Shown: positions 7,211 to 14,925 of the stretch, piece by piece | Layout of the letters: the number at the start of each line of letters is the position of its first letter | How positions within the stretch are numbered: position 1 is the stretch's first letter | NCBI GenBank assembly: GCA_964537035.1 | Contig: CAZIAK010000079.1 | Location: 1-14,944, forward strand | Direction of reading: 5' to 3' | Length of the DNA stretch: 14,944 bases | Source: CAZIAK01 sp964537035 | GTDB taxonomy: Bacteria > Planctomycetota > B15-G4 | Program-made: the position numbers and the translations under genes | The notes under the pieces: model-generated | What the model was told of the DNA's origin: nothing | What the model saw: the letters and a program-made list of their open reading frames with translations, nothing else | Databases searched by the model: none

Positions 7211-9025
7211 ATGGACGTTCGCAACAAGGCCACGAGCATTGACCTCTTCAGCCTGAAGACCCCGCAGATGCGGGCCTTCCACATGTCGTGGTTCGCGTTC
7301 TTCTTGTGTTTCTTCGCCTGGTTCGGCATCGCGCCGCTCATGGCCGTGGTGCGCGAGGAGCTGCAGCTCAACAAGGATCAGATCTTCAACACGATCATCG
7401 CCTCGGTGGCCATCACCATCGTCGCTCGGCTGGTGATCGGTTGGCTCTGCGATCGTGTGGGCCCGCGGCTGACCTACACCTGGCTGCTGGTCCTGGGCTC
7501 GCTGCCGGTGATGGGCATCGGCCTGGCCACCGACTACTGGACCTTCTTGTTGTTCCGTCTGGGCATCGGCGTGATTGGCGCCTCGTTCGTCATCACCCAG
7601 TACCACACCTCGATGATGTTCGCCCCCAACTGCGTGGGCACGGCCAATGCCACCTCGGCGGGCTGGGGCAACCTGGGCGGCGGCATGACGAACATGGTCA
7701 TGCCCCTCGTGTTTACCGCCTACGTGGCCTGGTTCGGATTCGACGACGCCTCTGCCTGGCGCCTGGCCATGGTCACCGCCGGCGCGATCTGCTTCCTCAC
7801 CGGCATCGCCTACTACTTCTTCACCACCGACCTGCCCGAAGGCAACTTCAAGGAGCTACGGGCTGCGGGCAAGATGCCCACGGTAGAGAAGACCAAGGGC
7901 GCCTTCGCCATGGCCGCCAAGGACAAGCGGGTCTGGGCCCTGTTCCTGATCTACGCCGCCTGCTTCGGCGTCGAGCTCACGCTCAACAACATCGCCGCCA
8001 TCTATTACATGGACAACTTCGAGCTCGAGCTGAAGACAGCCGGGCTCGTGGCCGGACTGTTCGGCTTGATGAACATCTTCGCCCGCACACTCGGCGGATA
8101 CATCAGTGATCGCTTCGTGCAGAAGGGCGGCCTGAAGGGGCGGGTGAAGTGGCTCTTCATCGCCCTGTTCGCGGAAGGCGTCGCGCTGATCTTCTTCTCC
8201 CAGATGACGGTGCTGGCCCTGGCCATTCCCATGATGATCGTCTTCAGCCTGTTTGTGCAGATGTCTGAAGGTGCGACCTACTCTGTGGTGCCCTTCGTGA
8301 ACAAGCGGGCCATCGGCGCGGTCTCCGGCATCGTCGGTGCCGGCGGCAACATGGGCGCGGTGGCCGCGGGCTTCCTGTTCAAGATCGAGGGGGTCTCGAT
8401 GTCGCTGGGCCTGCTGATCATGGGCGGCCTGGTCCTGATCTTCTCGTTCTGCACTTTCCTCGTGCGCTTCCGCCCCGATCAGGAGACGGCCGCCAACGAA
8501 GCCTACCAGGCAGCTGTCGCCGCACGCCGGGCCGAGAGGGCCGACGCGAAGCCGCTGAAAGATCTCATCCCTGGGCTCAAGCACGTGCGGCCCATGGACG
8601 CCCTGCGCATGTATCTGGGCGTCGCCCTGCTGATCAAGGGCATCTACTTCATCATCGACAACTCTTCGTTGGAGTCGACGCTGTCTCAGGGCAATGGCCT
8701 GGACCAAGGCCAGGTGATGATCGCCTGGTCAGTGGTCTTTGCCCACGTGATCGGCGGGGCCAGTCTGGCGCTGGGCTTCGTCACCCGCGTGGCGGCTGCG
8801 GTCAACGCCATCATTCTGGGCGGCGCTGTGCTGAACTCGATGTTTGGCGACGTGGCCGGGAGCCTTCTCGGCTCGAACATCAACTTCCAGTTCCAGGCCT
8901 TGACCCTGTTCTTGCTGGTGCTGCTGGTCTGGCGTGGTTCGGGCCCCCTGTCTCTCGATCACCTGTTGCGTCTGGATCGGGATGACGAGCCTGATCTCGT
9001 GCCGTCGAGCTCGTCTGCGGGCTGA
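7211..9025 (+). CDS. NarK-type nitrate/nitrite MFS transporter fused to a C-terminal DoxX-like domain
   Basis: 604 residues. Residues ~20-430 are a 12-helix major facilitator of the nitrate/nitrite porter family. Supporting features are the loop motif GWLCDRVGPR, nitrate signature 1 with GWGNLGGG (151-158), and signature 2 with VGAGGNMGA (375-383). R73 (TM2 region) and R292 (in MNIFARTLGG) sit where E. coli NarK has its substrate arginines R89 and R305. After a charged linker (~432-458), residues ~460-590 form four more helices of the DoxX/SURF4 type: MYLGVALLIKGIYFI, then VIGGASLALGFVTR, then AVNAIILGGAVL, ending in the typical LLVWRGSGPLSLDHLL. NarK proteins usually stop near 400-470 residues, so this is an in-frame extension. 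DoxX domains occur in quinone-linked and redox membrane proteins, so an electron-transport role is possible but unproven. The end of the gene overlaps the opposite-strand sensor gene. Confidence 0.88.
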   Translation: MDVRNKATSIDLFSLKTPQMRAFHMSWFAFFLCFFAWFGIAPLMAVVREELQLNKDQIFNTIIASVAITIVARLVIGWLCDRVGPRLTYTWLLVLGSLPVMGIGLATDYWTFLLFRLGIGVIGASFVITQYHTSMMFAPNCVGTANATSAGWGNLGGGMTNMVMPLVFTAYVAWFGFDDASAWRLAMVTAGAICFLTGIAYYFFTTDLPEGNFKELRAAGKMPTVEKTKGAFAMAAKDKRVWALFLIYAACFGVELTLNNIAAIYYMDNFELELKTAGLVAGLFGLMNIFARTLGGYISDRFVQKGGLKGRVKWLFIALFAEGVALIFFSQMTVLALAIPMMIVFSLFVQMSEGATYSVVPFVNKRAIGAVSGIVGAGGNMGAVAAGFLFKIEGVSMSLGLLIMGGLVLIFSFCTFLVRFRPDQETAANEAYQAAVAARRAERADAKPLKDLIPGLKHVRPMDALRMYLGVALLIKGIYFIIDNSSLESTLSQGNGLDQGQVMIAWSVVFAHVIGGASLALGFVTRVAAAVNAIILGGAVLNSMFGDVAGSLLGSNINFQFQALTLFLLVLLVWRGSGPLSLDHLLRLDRDDEPDLVPSSSSAG

Positions 9026-10664
9026 CGCTCGCTGACTCCAGGGTGAAGTAGCAGCCTCTGTTGGCACCGGGGCTGGTCTCCAGCCACAACCGGCCTCCGT
9101 GGAGGGCGACGATGTCTCGGCACAGCTCGAGCTCCGGGTCGTCGCTCGTCATGTCGGGGGCCAGGCTCTGGCCGTCGTCATGGTCGACGGTGAGGTCCAG
9201 GCGCTGCACTCCCAGAACCGTCTGCCCAGGTTCCTCGTGAACGGAGAGGTGCAGCAGCGGAGTGCCCTCGCCGGGCAAGGCCAGCTGGCGTTCGATGAGC
9301 ACCGAGAGGAGATCGCGCAGGCTCTGCGGGTCACCTTGCAGGCCGGGCAGCAGGTCTCGGCCTACCACCGCAGTCTGCTGGGCGAGCCGCTCGTCGAGGC
9401 CGGTGAGCGCGTCGTTGGCGCACTCGTGCAGCTCGACCCATTGACGCTCGGCAGGGCGGGATGCCAGGCGTACTCGGGCGCCATGCAGGCGCAGGGCCTT
9501 GTCCAGCTGGGAGCTGTTCAGCAGCACCTCGTCCAGCTGCTCCTGGGCGAAGCGATCGAGTGCTGTGGGAGCGATGCGGTGGAGGTGTGAAGCTGCCGAC
9601 TGGATGCGCTCAAGCAGAGCCAGGCAGTGGGAGCCAGGTTGGGCGGGATCTGCAACGGCGTGAGCCTTCGCTTCCTGGCTCTGATCAGCGGGTTGGCCGA
9701 GCACCCGGCGCTCGGCAGCGCGCAGCTCATGGGCCTGGCGGTCCACGAGGAGCTCGGCCCGGCGGCGGAGGACGAACTGCCGCTCAGATTGCTCCCGCTG
9801 CACGTTGCGATAGTCGAGGGCCAGACCGCAGAAGGGCACCAGGTAGGCGATGATCTTGGTGAAGTGGGCCGCGTTGAAGCTGGCGTCGAAGAGCGCTGCA
9901 GATCCGAAGGCCATGTGGATCTGGGTGACCACGTCTGGGACCACCGCGAGCAAGAGCGCTGCAGAGAAGAGGCTATTGGTCTGGCGGCGCAGGCGAGGCA
10001 GCACGGTCGTCCCCGCCAGGATGAAGAGCATCAGCGGGGTCAGGTCCCATGGGCGCTTGAGCAGGTTGTCCGCGTACATGGTCGTGGGCAGGGAGCCGTT
10101 CACGGCGATGAGTTGCACGGCCACGCAGAGGGCCAGGGCCAGGGGCAGGTACAGGCGACTGAACTGCGGCGAGTCGAGGCGGGACCTCCAGCTCTTGCCC
10201 CGCGAGATCACGACCACGGCGCCGATGGTGACCACCAGCCCATTGAAGAGTCGGCACAAGGCCCAGGTGAACGGGATCAGGTTCGTGTCCCCGCTGTTCA
10301 CGTCGATCAGGTGGGTCGCGGCCAGGGTGTGGATGGCGTCCATGCTGCCGGCGCAGAAGAGCGCCACCCCGATGATCGCTGCGGTCGAGTCTCCCGTGCT
10401 GCGGTAGTGGATCCAGGCCAGCAGCGCGGTGAACGCAGCGATGCAAAAGGCCGACCACTCGAAGATGGTGTGCAGGTGGCTGCCGACCAGGGCTTCGGCG
10501 GCGGAGGCGTCGGTGAGTGGCCCGCTGCCCGCCGTGGCTGGCATGGAACTCAGGTCGACGCCAAAGAGCGTGAGCAGCGTCGGGGCCAGGCAGGCCAGCA
10601 GCGTGATCGCTACCAGGGGGCAGGGCAACCCGAAGGCGCAGGTGCGTTTGTTGGTCTGACTCAT
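8880..10664 (-). CDS. MASE-like multi-TM sensor with degenerate histidine-kinase module
   Basis: 594 residues. About eight hydrophobic helices fill residues ~15-290, including HTIFEWSAFCIAAFTALLAW, FCAGSMDAIHTLAA and LIPFTWALCRLFNGL. This resembles the MASE-type integral membrane sensors found ahead of kinases and cyclases, with conserved His, Asp and Trp in the helices. Residues ~300-340 are a coiled linker, followed by a kinase-like region. That region is badly eroded: no H-box (H-E-x-R/N-P), GDPQSLRDLLSVLIERQ where the N-box Asn should be, no D-x-G-x-G, and only a tail (ELCRDIVALHGGRLWLETSP) that resembles the ATPase G2 neighbourhood. Phosphotransfer is therefore doubtful, and it may be a pseudokinase or adaptor. 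The last ~49 residues are Pro/Arg/Thr-rich and encoded antisense to the transporter. It is divergent from the two-component operon. ATG 10664 begins just before the first helix; no good Shine-Dalgarno is visible. Confidence 0.72.
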   Translation of the reverse strand: MSQTNKRTCAFGLPCPLVAITLLACLAPTLLTLFGVDLSSMPATAGSGPLTDASAAEALVGSHLHTIFEWSAFCIAAFTALLAWIHYRSTGDSTAAIIGVALFCAGSMDAIHTLAATHLIDVNSGDTNLIPFTWALCRLFNGLVVTIGAVVVISRGKSWRSRLDSPQFSRLYLPLALALCVAVQLIAVNGSLPTTMYADNLLKRPWDLTPLMLFILAGTTVLPRLRRQTNSLFSAALLLAVVPDVVTQIHMAFGSAALFDASFNAAHFTKIIAYLVPFCGLALDYRNVQREQSERQFVLRRRAELLVDRQAHELRAAERRVLGQPADQSQEAKAHAVADPAQPGSHCLALLERIQSAASHLHRIAPTALDRFAQEQLDEVLLNSSQLDKALRLHGARVRLASRPAERQWVELHECANDALTGLDERLAQQTAVVGRDLLPGLQGDPQSLRDLLSVLIERQLALPGEGTPLLHLSVHEEPGQTVLGVQRLDLTVDHDDGQSLAPDMTSDDPELELCRDIVALHGGRLWLETSPGANRGCYFTLESASVSPQTSSTARDQARHPDPDATGDRETGGPNHARPAAPARTGSRPGTGS

Positions 10665-10818
10665 GGTGACAGGGAGGGGGCTACCGAGATGGGGGGGCGG
10701 AACTTCCAGTCACTGTCGGTTTCCAGCGCGAGGCGTCTTGAGCGGCGAGAACCCAAGGGATTGCTGCTGATTCATGAGTCTGTAATCCCGTGAGGCCGCC
10801 GTGGGAGGGCCAGGTGGC

Positions 10819-10835
10819 CAGGCCCGTGGCTTGCC
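10819..10835 (+). promoter_or_regulatory. Weak sigma-54-like promoter candidate
   Basis: GG (10821-10822) and GC (10833-10834) are spaced by 10 nt in AGGC-N7-TTGCC. This matches the -12 TTGC well but lacks the T of the -24 TGGCA. It would give a ~100-nt leader before the histidine kinase. Chance matches are common in GC-rich DNA. The only reason to list it is that the operon encodes a sigma-54 activator that could regulate itself. Confidence 0.15.
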
Positions 10836-10888
10836 GCAGCGCAGGCCGTGCGGCCCCGGTAGCCCGCCTGGGTGAGCTGCCGCTGAAC

Positions 10889-10917
10889 ACGACAGCTGGG
10901 TCTCAAATGCATAGAAT
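10889..10917 (+). promoter_or_regulatory. Candidate sigma-70-type promoter of the two-component operon
   Basis: ACGACA (10889-10894; 4 of 6 matches to TTGACA), a 17-nt spacer, then TAGAAT (10912-10917; 5 of 6 matches to TATAAT). Transcription would begin near 10924, just ahead of the AGGAGG at 10939. The ideal spacing and the AT-rich -10 in GC-rich DNA make this the best promoter candidate in the window. Confidence 0.4.
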
Positions 10918-10938
10918 GGGCTCGGATTCGCCCATGCC

Positions 10939-10944
10939 AGGAGG
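10939..10944 (+). promoter_or_regulatory. Consensus AGGAGG ribosome binding site with two possible starts
   Basis: A perfect AGGAGG precedes GTG 10948 by only 3 nt and the in-frame TTG 10954 by 9 nt. The spacing favours TTG 10954, while codon preference favours GTG 10948. The two proteins differ by two residues, so function is unaffected. Confidence 0.6.
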
Positions 10945-10947
10945 TTC

Positions 10948-13245
10948 GTGCGCTTGCGCGACCCGCTTCATCAAGTCTCGGTGCGCTACAAGCTGGCCGC
11001 GCTCTTCGTGAGTCAGTGCCTGATCGCCTATGGCATCGGCGGGTTTCTGGTCTCCCGGTCGGCTGGGGGCGCGCTTGAGCAGGAGATCCTGTCCCGGCTC
11101 GAATTTCAGTGCCACGCCTATGCCTCGGCCCTCGACTCTTCACTTGAGTTCCTGACCCAACGGGCCCAGGACTTCGCCTCGGACGGCTACATCCGCGATC
11201 GGGTCTCTCGCATCGCGGAGAGTGGCGCGATGGGCGATGCCCAGGGCAACGGCCGTCTGCGAGACGAGTTGGTTCGCCACCTGACCCGAAACAAGCTGCC
11301 TCTGGTGGGGGCCTTCCGCAATCTCTCCGTGAGCGTGGGAGTCGATCAGCCCCTGGTGTCCGTGCACGCCGACGAGACCGAGCGGCTGACGGGTCTGGCC
11401 GCCGCCGCCCGGTCCGTGGACGGCCTCTGGTACAGCGGCCTGCTGGGAGCTGTGGGCGTGGGGCGCCAGGCCGAACTGGTGGTCGCCACCCCGATCTACG
11501 ATCTCGACGGTGTCCATGACGTGGGTCGCCTGATGGTGGTCATTGACGTGCCCGAGTGGCTGACCGGTTCGCTCGGCACGGTCTCCACCGGCCCGCACCA
11601 GGGGGGAGAGGACATGCGGTTGTCCCTGCTCGACGCTGGTGGGCGCCTGCTCGAGGCCACTCCTTCCGAGTCAGGGTCCTTGGGCAACTTGCGGGTCTCC
11701 GATGACGCCGCCGCGGGCCCGGCCGAAGACTACGCACCGCTGCTGGGGCTCTACGCCAAGAGCTTTCCCATCCCCACCCTGGGCTGGTCGGTGCAGGTCA
11801 CCCTGGCCATCGACGAGGCCCTGCGCCCGGTCTCAGGCTTGCATAGCCAGTTCTTGGGAGTGGGCCTGTTGCTGGCGGTGGTCTCGATTCTGCTCATGTA
11901 CTTCCCCATGCATTTTCTGGCCCGGCCCCTCGACGTGCTCACCAACGCCGCTGAGGAGCTACGAGAGGGAGGGCTCGATACCCGAGTGGTGGTCAACTCA
12001 GACGACGAGATCGGTGCTCTCGGTCGGGCTTTCAACTCCATGGCCGACTCGATCCAGGAGCGCACGCGTTGGCTGGAGCGGATCGCCGACGACCTCCGTC
12101 AACGCCAGGGTGAGCTCCGTTCGGAGCGGGATCGGTTGGACACGGTGATCACCTCCATGCAGGACGGCCTCGTCGTGCTTGATGCCGGGGGCAAGGTGCT
12201 CATCGCCAACGCCGCCGCCACGCCTCTGCTCGACCTGGTGGCCAGCGGTGACGAGGCCCGGGGTCGGCACGTCTGCCTCGACAAGGTCGAAGACGACGTG
12301 GCCAACCTGCCCGAGCATCACCTGCGCAAGTCTGACTGCATGGGCTGTCTGTTCGAGGGCGAGGGGCCGTCTCGCTCCTGCACGGTTGATCTTGCCGGGC
12401 GCACCTTTGAGATCCACACGACGCCCCTGCAGCCGGACGCGCAGGGAGAGCGGGGTCGGGTGCTGGTCTCCCGCGAAGTGACCGACCGCATCCAGCAGGA
12501 CGAACGACAGATCCACAACGAGCGGCTCAGCCTGCTGGGCGAGGTCGCCGCGGTGGTCGCCCATGAACTGAACAATCCCCTGGCCTCGATCAGCATGTTC
12601 AACCAGATGCTGATCGACGAGCTGCCAGACGAGTCGCCCTTGCAGGAGAACAGCGAGGTCATCAGCCGCAACGTGGACGCCGCCAAGCGGACGATTCGAG
12701 AGCTGCTCGACTTCGCCACCGGCGCGTCTCCCGAGGTGGGCGCCATTCATGTGCATGAGTCGCTGGGCGAGGTGCTGCGCTTCTTGCGGCCGCTCTTGGA
12801 GCGCTCGGGAGTGGGGGCCCGGCTCGAGACCGAGGCCCGTTGCGATCAGGTCACCGGCGACGCCGTCCAGCTCCGTCAGGTGTTCGCCAACCTGGTGATC
12901 AACGCCATCCATGCCATGACGGGTGGGACGCCCCGTCCCGGAGGTGCGCGGCCAGCCCTTGGTGAACAACAGGGCCTGATCACTCTGAGCACTCGCGACA
13001 CGGACGGCCGTTTGGAGATCGACATCAGCGACACCGGGCCCGGCATCCCCGTCGAGAATCAGCGACGTATCTTCAAGCCGTTCTTCACCACCAAGGCTCG
13101 GGGAGAGGGCACGGGCCTGGGCCTGTCGACCTCACGGCGTATCGTCGAGATGCAAGGAGGAAGCCTGGAGCTGCAGCACTCGTCCAGCGAAGGCACCACC
13201 TTCAGGATCAGTCTTCGCACCCGCATCGCCGAGCTGGTCCCATGA
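10948..13245 (+). CDS. Sensor histidine kinase (Cache-like, HAMP, PAS, HisKA, HATPase)
   Basis: 765 residues with a full set of catalytic motifs. TM1 is at ~14-35, then ~260 extracytoplasmic residues of a size and pattern suiting a double Cache ligand domain, TM2 at ~301-322, and HAMP at ~323-378. A coil leads into PAS at ~393-515 (TVITSMQDGLVVLDAGGKVL). HisKA has AHELNNPLASI with phospho-acceptor H539. The ATPase carries N652 (NLVINAIHAM), D695 (DTGPGIP), FKPFFTTK and GTGLGLS (~721-727). The PAS domain contains C443, C464, C467 and C478 plus two His, unusual enough to suggest metal, cluster or redox chemistry. It should autophosphorylate and pass phosphate to the next gene's product, which overlaps it by 4 bp. 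The ligand is unknown; the nearby nitrate/nitrite carrier suggests, but does not show, an N-oxide or respiratory cue. Confidence 0.92.
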   Translation: MRLRDPLHQVSVRYKLAALFVSQCLIAYGIGGFLVSRSAGGALEQEILSRLEFQCHAYASALDSSLEFLTQRAQDFASDGYIRDRVSRIAESGAMGDAQGNGRLRDELVRHLTRNKLPLVGAFRNLSVSVGVDQPLVSVHADETERLTGLAAAARSVDGLWYSGLLGAVGVGRQAELVVATPIYDLDGVHDVGRLMVVIDVPEWLTGSLGTVSTGPHQGGEDMRLSLLDAGGRLLEATPSESGSLGNLRVSDDAAAGPAEDYAPLLGLYAKSFPIPTLGWSVQVTLAIDEALRPVSGLHSQFLGVGLLLAVVSILLMYFPMHFLARPLDVLTNAAEELREGGLDTRVVVNSDDEIGALGRAFNSMADSIQERTRWLERIADDLRQRQGELRSERDRLDTVITSMQDGLVVLDAGGKVLIANAAATPLLDLVASGDEARGRHVCLDKVEDDVANLPEHHLRKSDCMGCLFEGEGPSRSCTVDLAGRTFEIHTTPLQPDAQGERGRVLVSREVTDRIQQDERQIHNERLSLLGEVAAVVAHELNNPLASISMFNQMLIDELPDESPLQENSEVISRNVDAAKRTIRELLDFATGASPEVGAIHVHESLGEVLRFLRPLLERSGVGARLETEARCDQVTGDAVQLRQVFANLVINAIHAMTGGTPRPGGARPALGEQQGLITLSTRDTDGRLEIDISDTGPGIPVENQRRIFKPFFTTKARGEGTGLGLSTSRRIVEMQGGSLELQHSSSEGTTFRISLRTRIAELVP

Positions 13246-14711
13246 GCACTGAGTCCTCACGGTCTGAACTGGCCCCGGGCGCCGCCGACCTCTCTGAGCT
13301 GCGGGTCCTGGTGGTCGACGACGAGGCCGACATTCGCCTCGGCTTGCGCAAGCTGCTGGGCAAGCTGGGCATCTCCGCTCGAGAGGCGCCCTCCGGGGAC
13401 GCGGGGCTGGTCATGCTCGGCCAGGGCGAGGCCGACTTGATCCTCACCGACCTGAACATGCCGGGTATCTCGGGCTCGGAGTTTCTGGCCCAGGTCAAGC
13501 AGAGCCGCCCCGAGACCGCAGTGATCGTGCTCACGGGATACGGCACGGTGGCCACGGCGGTGAGCTGCCTCAAGGCCGGCGCGGCGCACTTTCTCACCAA
13601 GCCCTTCGACAACGACGAGATCTTGGGACTGGTGCGCCGTCTGGGGGGGCAGCTGCTGGGGCGCCGACGTGCCAACGGCCGTGAACAGAGCTCCGCCATC
13701 ATCGCCGAGGATCCGCGCATGCAGCGGGTCATGGAGCTGGTGGCCCGGGTCGCTCCCAGCCCCGTGCCCGTGCTGGTCGAAGGCGAGAGCGGGACGGGCA
13801 AGGAGCTGGTCGCCCTGGCCCTCCACGCTGGCAGCTCGGTGAGAGACAGGCCCTTTCAGGCCGTGAACTGCGCGGCCCTCTCGGACACCTTGCTCGAATC
13901 GGAGCTGTTCGGTCATCGGCGGGGCTCCTTCACCGGAGCCGACAGAGATCGTCAGGGTCTGTTCGCCGAGGCGCGGGGGGGCACGGTCTTTCTCGACGAG
14001 GTCGCCTCCATGTCGAACTCGTTCCAGGGCAAACTGCTGCGGGTGTTGCAGGAGAAGCGGGTGCGGCCGGTGGGCGGCAGCGTCGATGTGTCCGTCGACT
14101 TTCGACTGGTGGCCGCCACGAACCGCGACCTCTACCGCATGGTTCAAGAGGGCAGCTTCCGCGAAGACTTGTACTACCGGCTGCAGGTCGTGCGCATCCA
14201 CATCCCTCCGCTGCGGGAACGTCCACAGGATGTGCTGCCCCTGGCCACACACTTCCTCGAACGTTCGACGGTGGAGTGTCTGGGAGAGGGCGCTCCCTGC
14301 CCCCAGCTCTCAGACGACGCCCTGGCCTTGCTGATCGCCTACAGCTGGCCAGGCAATGTGCGCGAGCTGGAGAACGCCATGCAGCGGGCCCTGATCGTCT
14401 GCTGCGGCAACCACATCTTGCCCTTCCATATGGGGTTAGCCGAGGCGAGTTGGGAGGGGGCTGGTGTGCAACATGACCAGCCCGAGGCCAGTGACCACGG
14501 GGGCAGCGCCGAGCCAGGGAACGATGGGCTCGACTACGCGGACGCCAAGCGTGAAGCGGTGGAGCGGTTTCAGCGGGAGTTCGTACAGCGGGCCTTGGAG
14601 CGCTCGGCTGGCAACGTCTCCCAGGCAGCTGAGGCTTGCGGCATGACGCGGGTGGCGTTGCAGAAGATCTTGCGTCAGCTGGGGATTGATCGGCGGAGCT
14701 TCTCTGGCTGA
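13242..14711 (+). CDS. NtrC-family sigma-54-dependent response regulator
   Basis: 489 residues in the classic three-part order. The receiver (~21-135) has acidic pair D26/D27, phospho-acceptor D70 in LTDLNMPG, T98 and K120. The AAA+ domain (~155-390) has Walker A GESGTGKE (181-188), Walker B VFLDEV (D252, E253), ATNRD and the arginine-finger region FREDLYYRL. The sigma-54 contact loop reads GSFTGA (228-233) in place of the usual GAFTGA, a conservative Ala-to-Ser change. After an acidic linker comes a Fis-type helix-turn-helix (~440-485: GNVSQAAEACGMTRVALQKILRQLGI in two helices). ATG 13242 overlaps the kinase stop as ATGA, so translation is coupled and the two form a cognate pair. It should drive sigma-54 promoters in response to the kinase; target genes cannot be told from this window. 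Confidence 0.94.
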   Translation: MSTESSRSELAPGAADLSELRVLVVDDEADIRLGLRKLLGKLGISAREAPSGDAGLVMLGQGEADLILTDLNMPGISGSEFLAQVKQSRPETAVIVLTGYGTVATAVSCLKAGAAHFLTKPFDNDEILGLVRRLGGQLLGRRRANGREQSSAIIAEDPRMQRVMELVARVAPSPVPVLVEGESGTGKELVALALHAGSSVRDRPFQAVNCAALSDTLLESELFGHRRGSFTGADRDRQGLFAEARGGTVFLDEVASMSNSFQGKLLRVLQEKRVRPVGGSVDVSVDFRLVAATNRDLYRMVQEGSFREDLYYRLQVVRIHIPPLRERPQDVLPLATHFLERSTVECLGEGAPCPQLSDDALALLIAYSWPGNVRELENAMQRALIVCCGNHILPFHMGLAEASWEGAGVQHDQPEASDHGGSAEPGNDGLDYADAKREAVERFQREFVQRALERSAGNVSQAAEACGMTRVALQKILRQLGIDRRSFSG

Positions 14712-14755
14712 CGCGGTGGGGTCAGTGCTACAGGTCGGCCGTTTTGGGGTGGTCC

Positions 14756-14858
14756 GGGCAGCCCTGTCTCTCATCAAGGGGGGCCGTTTCGCTCAGACAG
14801 GGTCGGCTTTGCCTCCACACTCGCTGCAGACCCCCCTTGATGAGAGACAGCGCTGCCC
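14756..14858. repeat. 28-bp near-perfect inverted repeat with 47-nt loop
   Basis: The left arm, 14756-14783, and the right arm, 14831-14858, are reverse complements with one mismatch (14763 versus 14851). The inner 20 bp, CTGTCTCTCATCAAGGGGGG and its complement, are exact. The element begins 45 nt after the response-regulator stop. No T-run follows either arm, so it is not a canonical intrinsic terminator, though such a hairpin could still stop transcription or protect the mRNA 3' end. No clear target-site duplication or integron attC core is visible. Confidence 0.8.
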
Positions 14859-14925
14859 TCGCCGGTGGAACGGCGGGCGACTGTGGCCTTCTTGGGTTCG
14901 TTCTTCGGGTGCTCAGCGCTCCACC

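Noticed and set aside
6919..7374. N-terminal extension of the lipoprotein frame to 7374
   Set aside because: It would overlap the divergent transporter start and bury the lipoprotein signal peptide. The extension has no motif.
9627..10793. A 388-codon open frame on the + strand, opposite the sensor gene
   Set aside because: Low-complexity Gly/Gln/His/Glu/Val composition and no membrane pattern or motif, whereas the - strand frame encodes a regular series of TM helices.
11998..12969. A 323-codon open frame on the - strand, opposite the histidine kinase
   Set aside because: It lies opposite the kinase catalytic motifs and has no domain of its own. The 331-codon frame at 13257-14252 on the - strand, opposite the response regulator, is rejected for the same reason.
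14756..14858. Integron attC site or retron RNA reading of the inverted repeat
   Set aside because: No attC core (GTTRRRY / RYYYAAC) is present and no integrase or reverse transcriptase lies in the window. The element is reported only as an inverted repeat.
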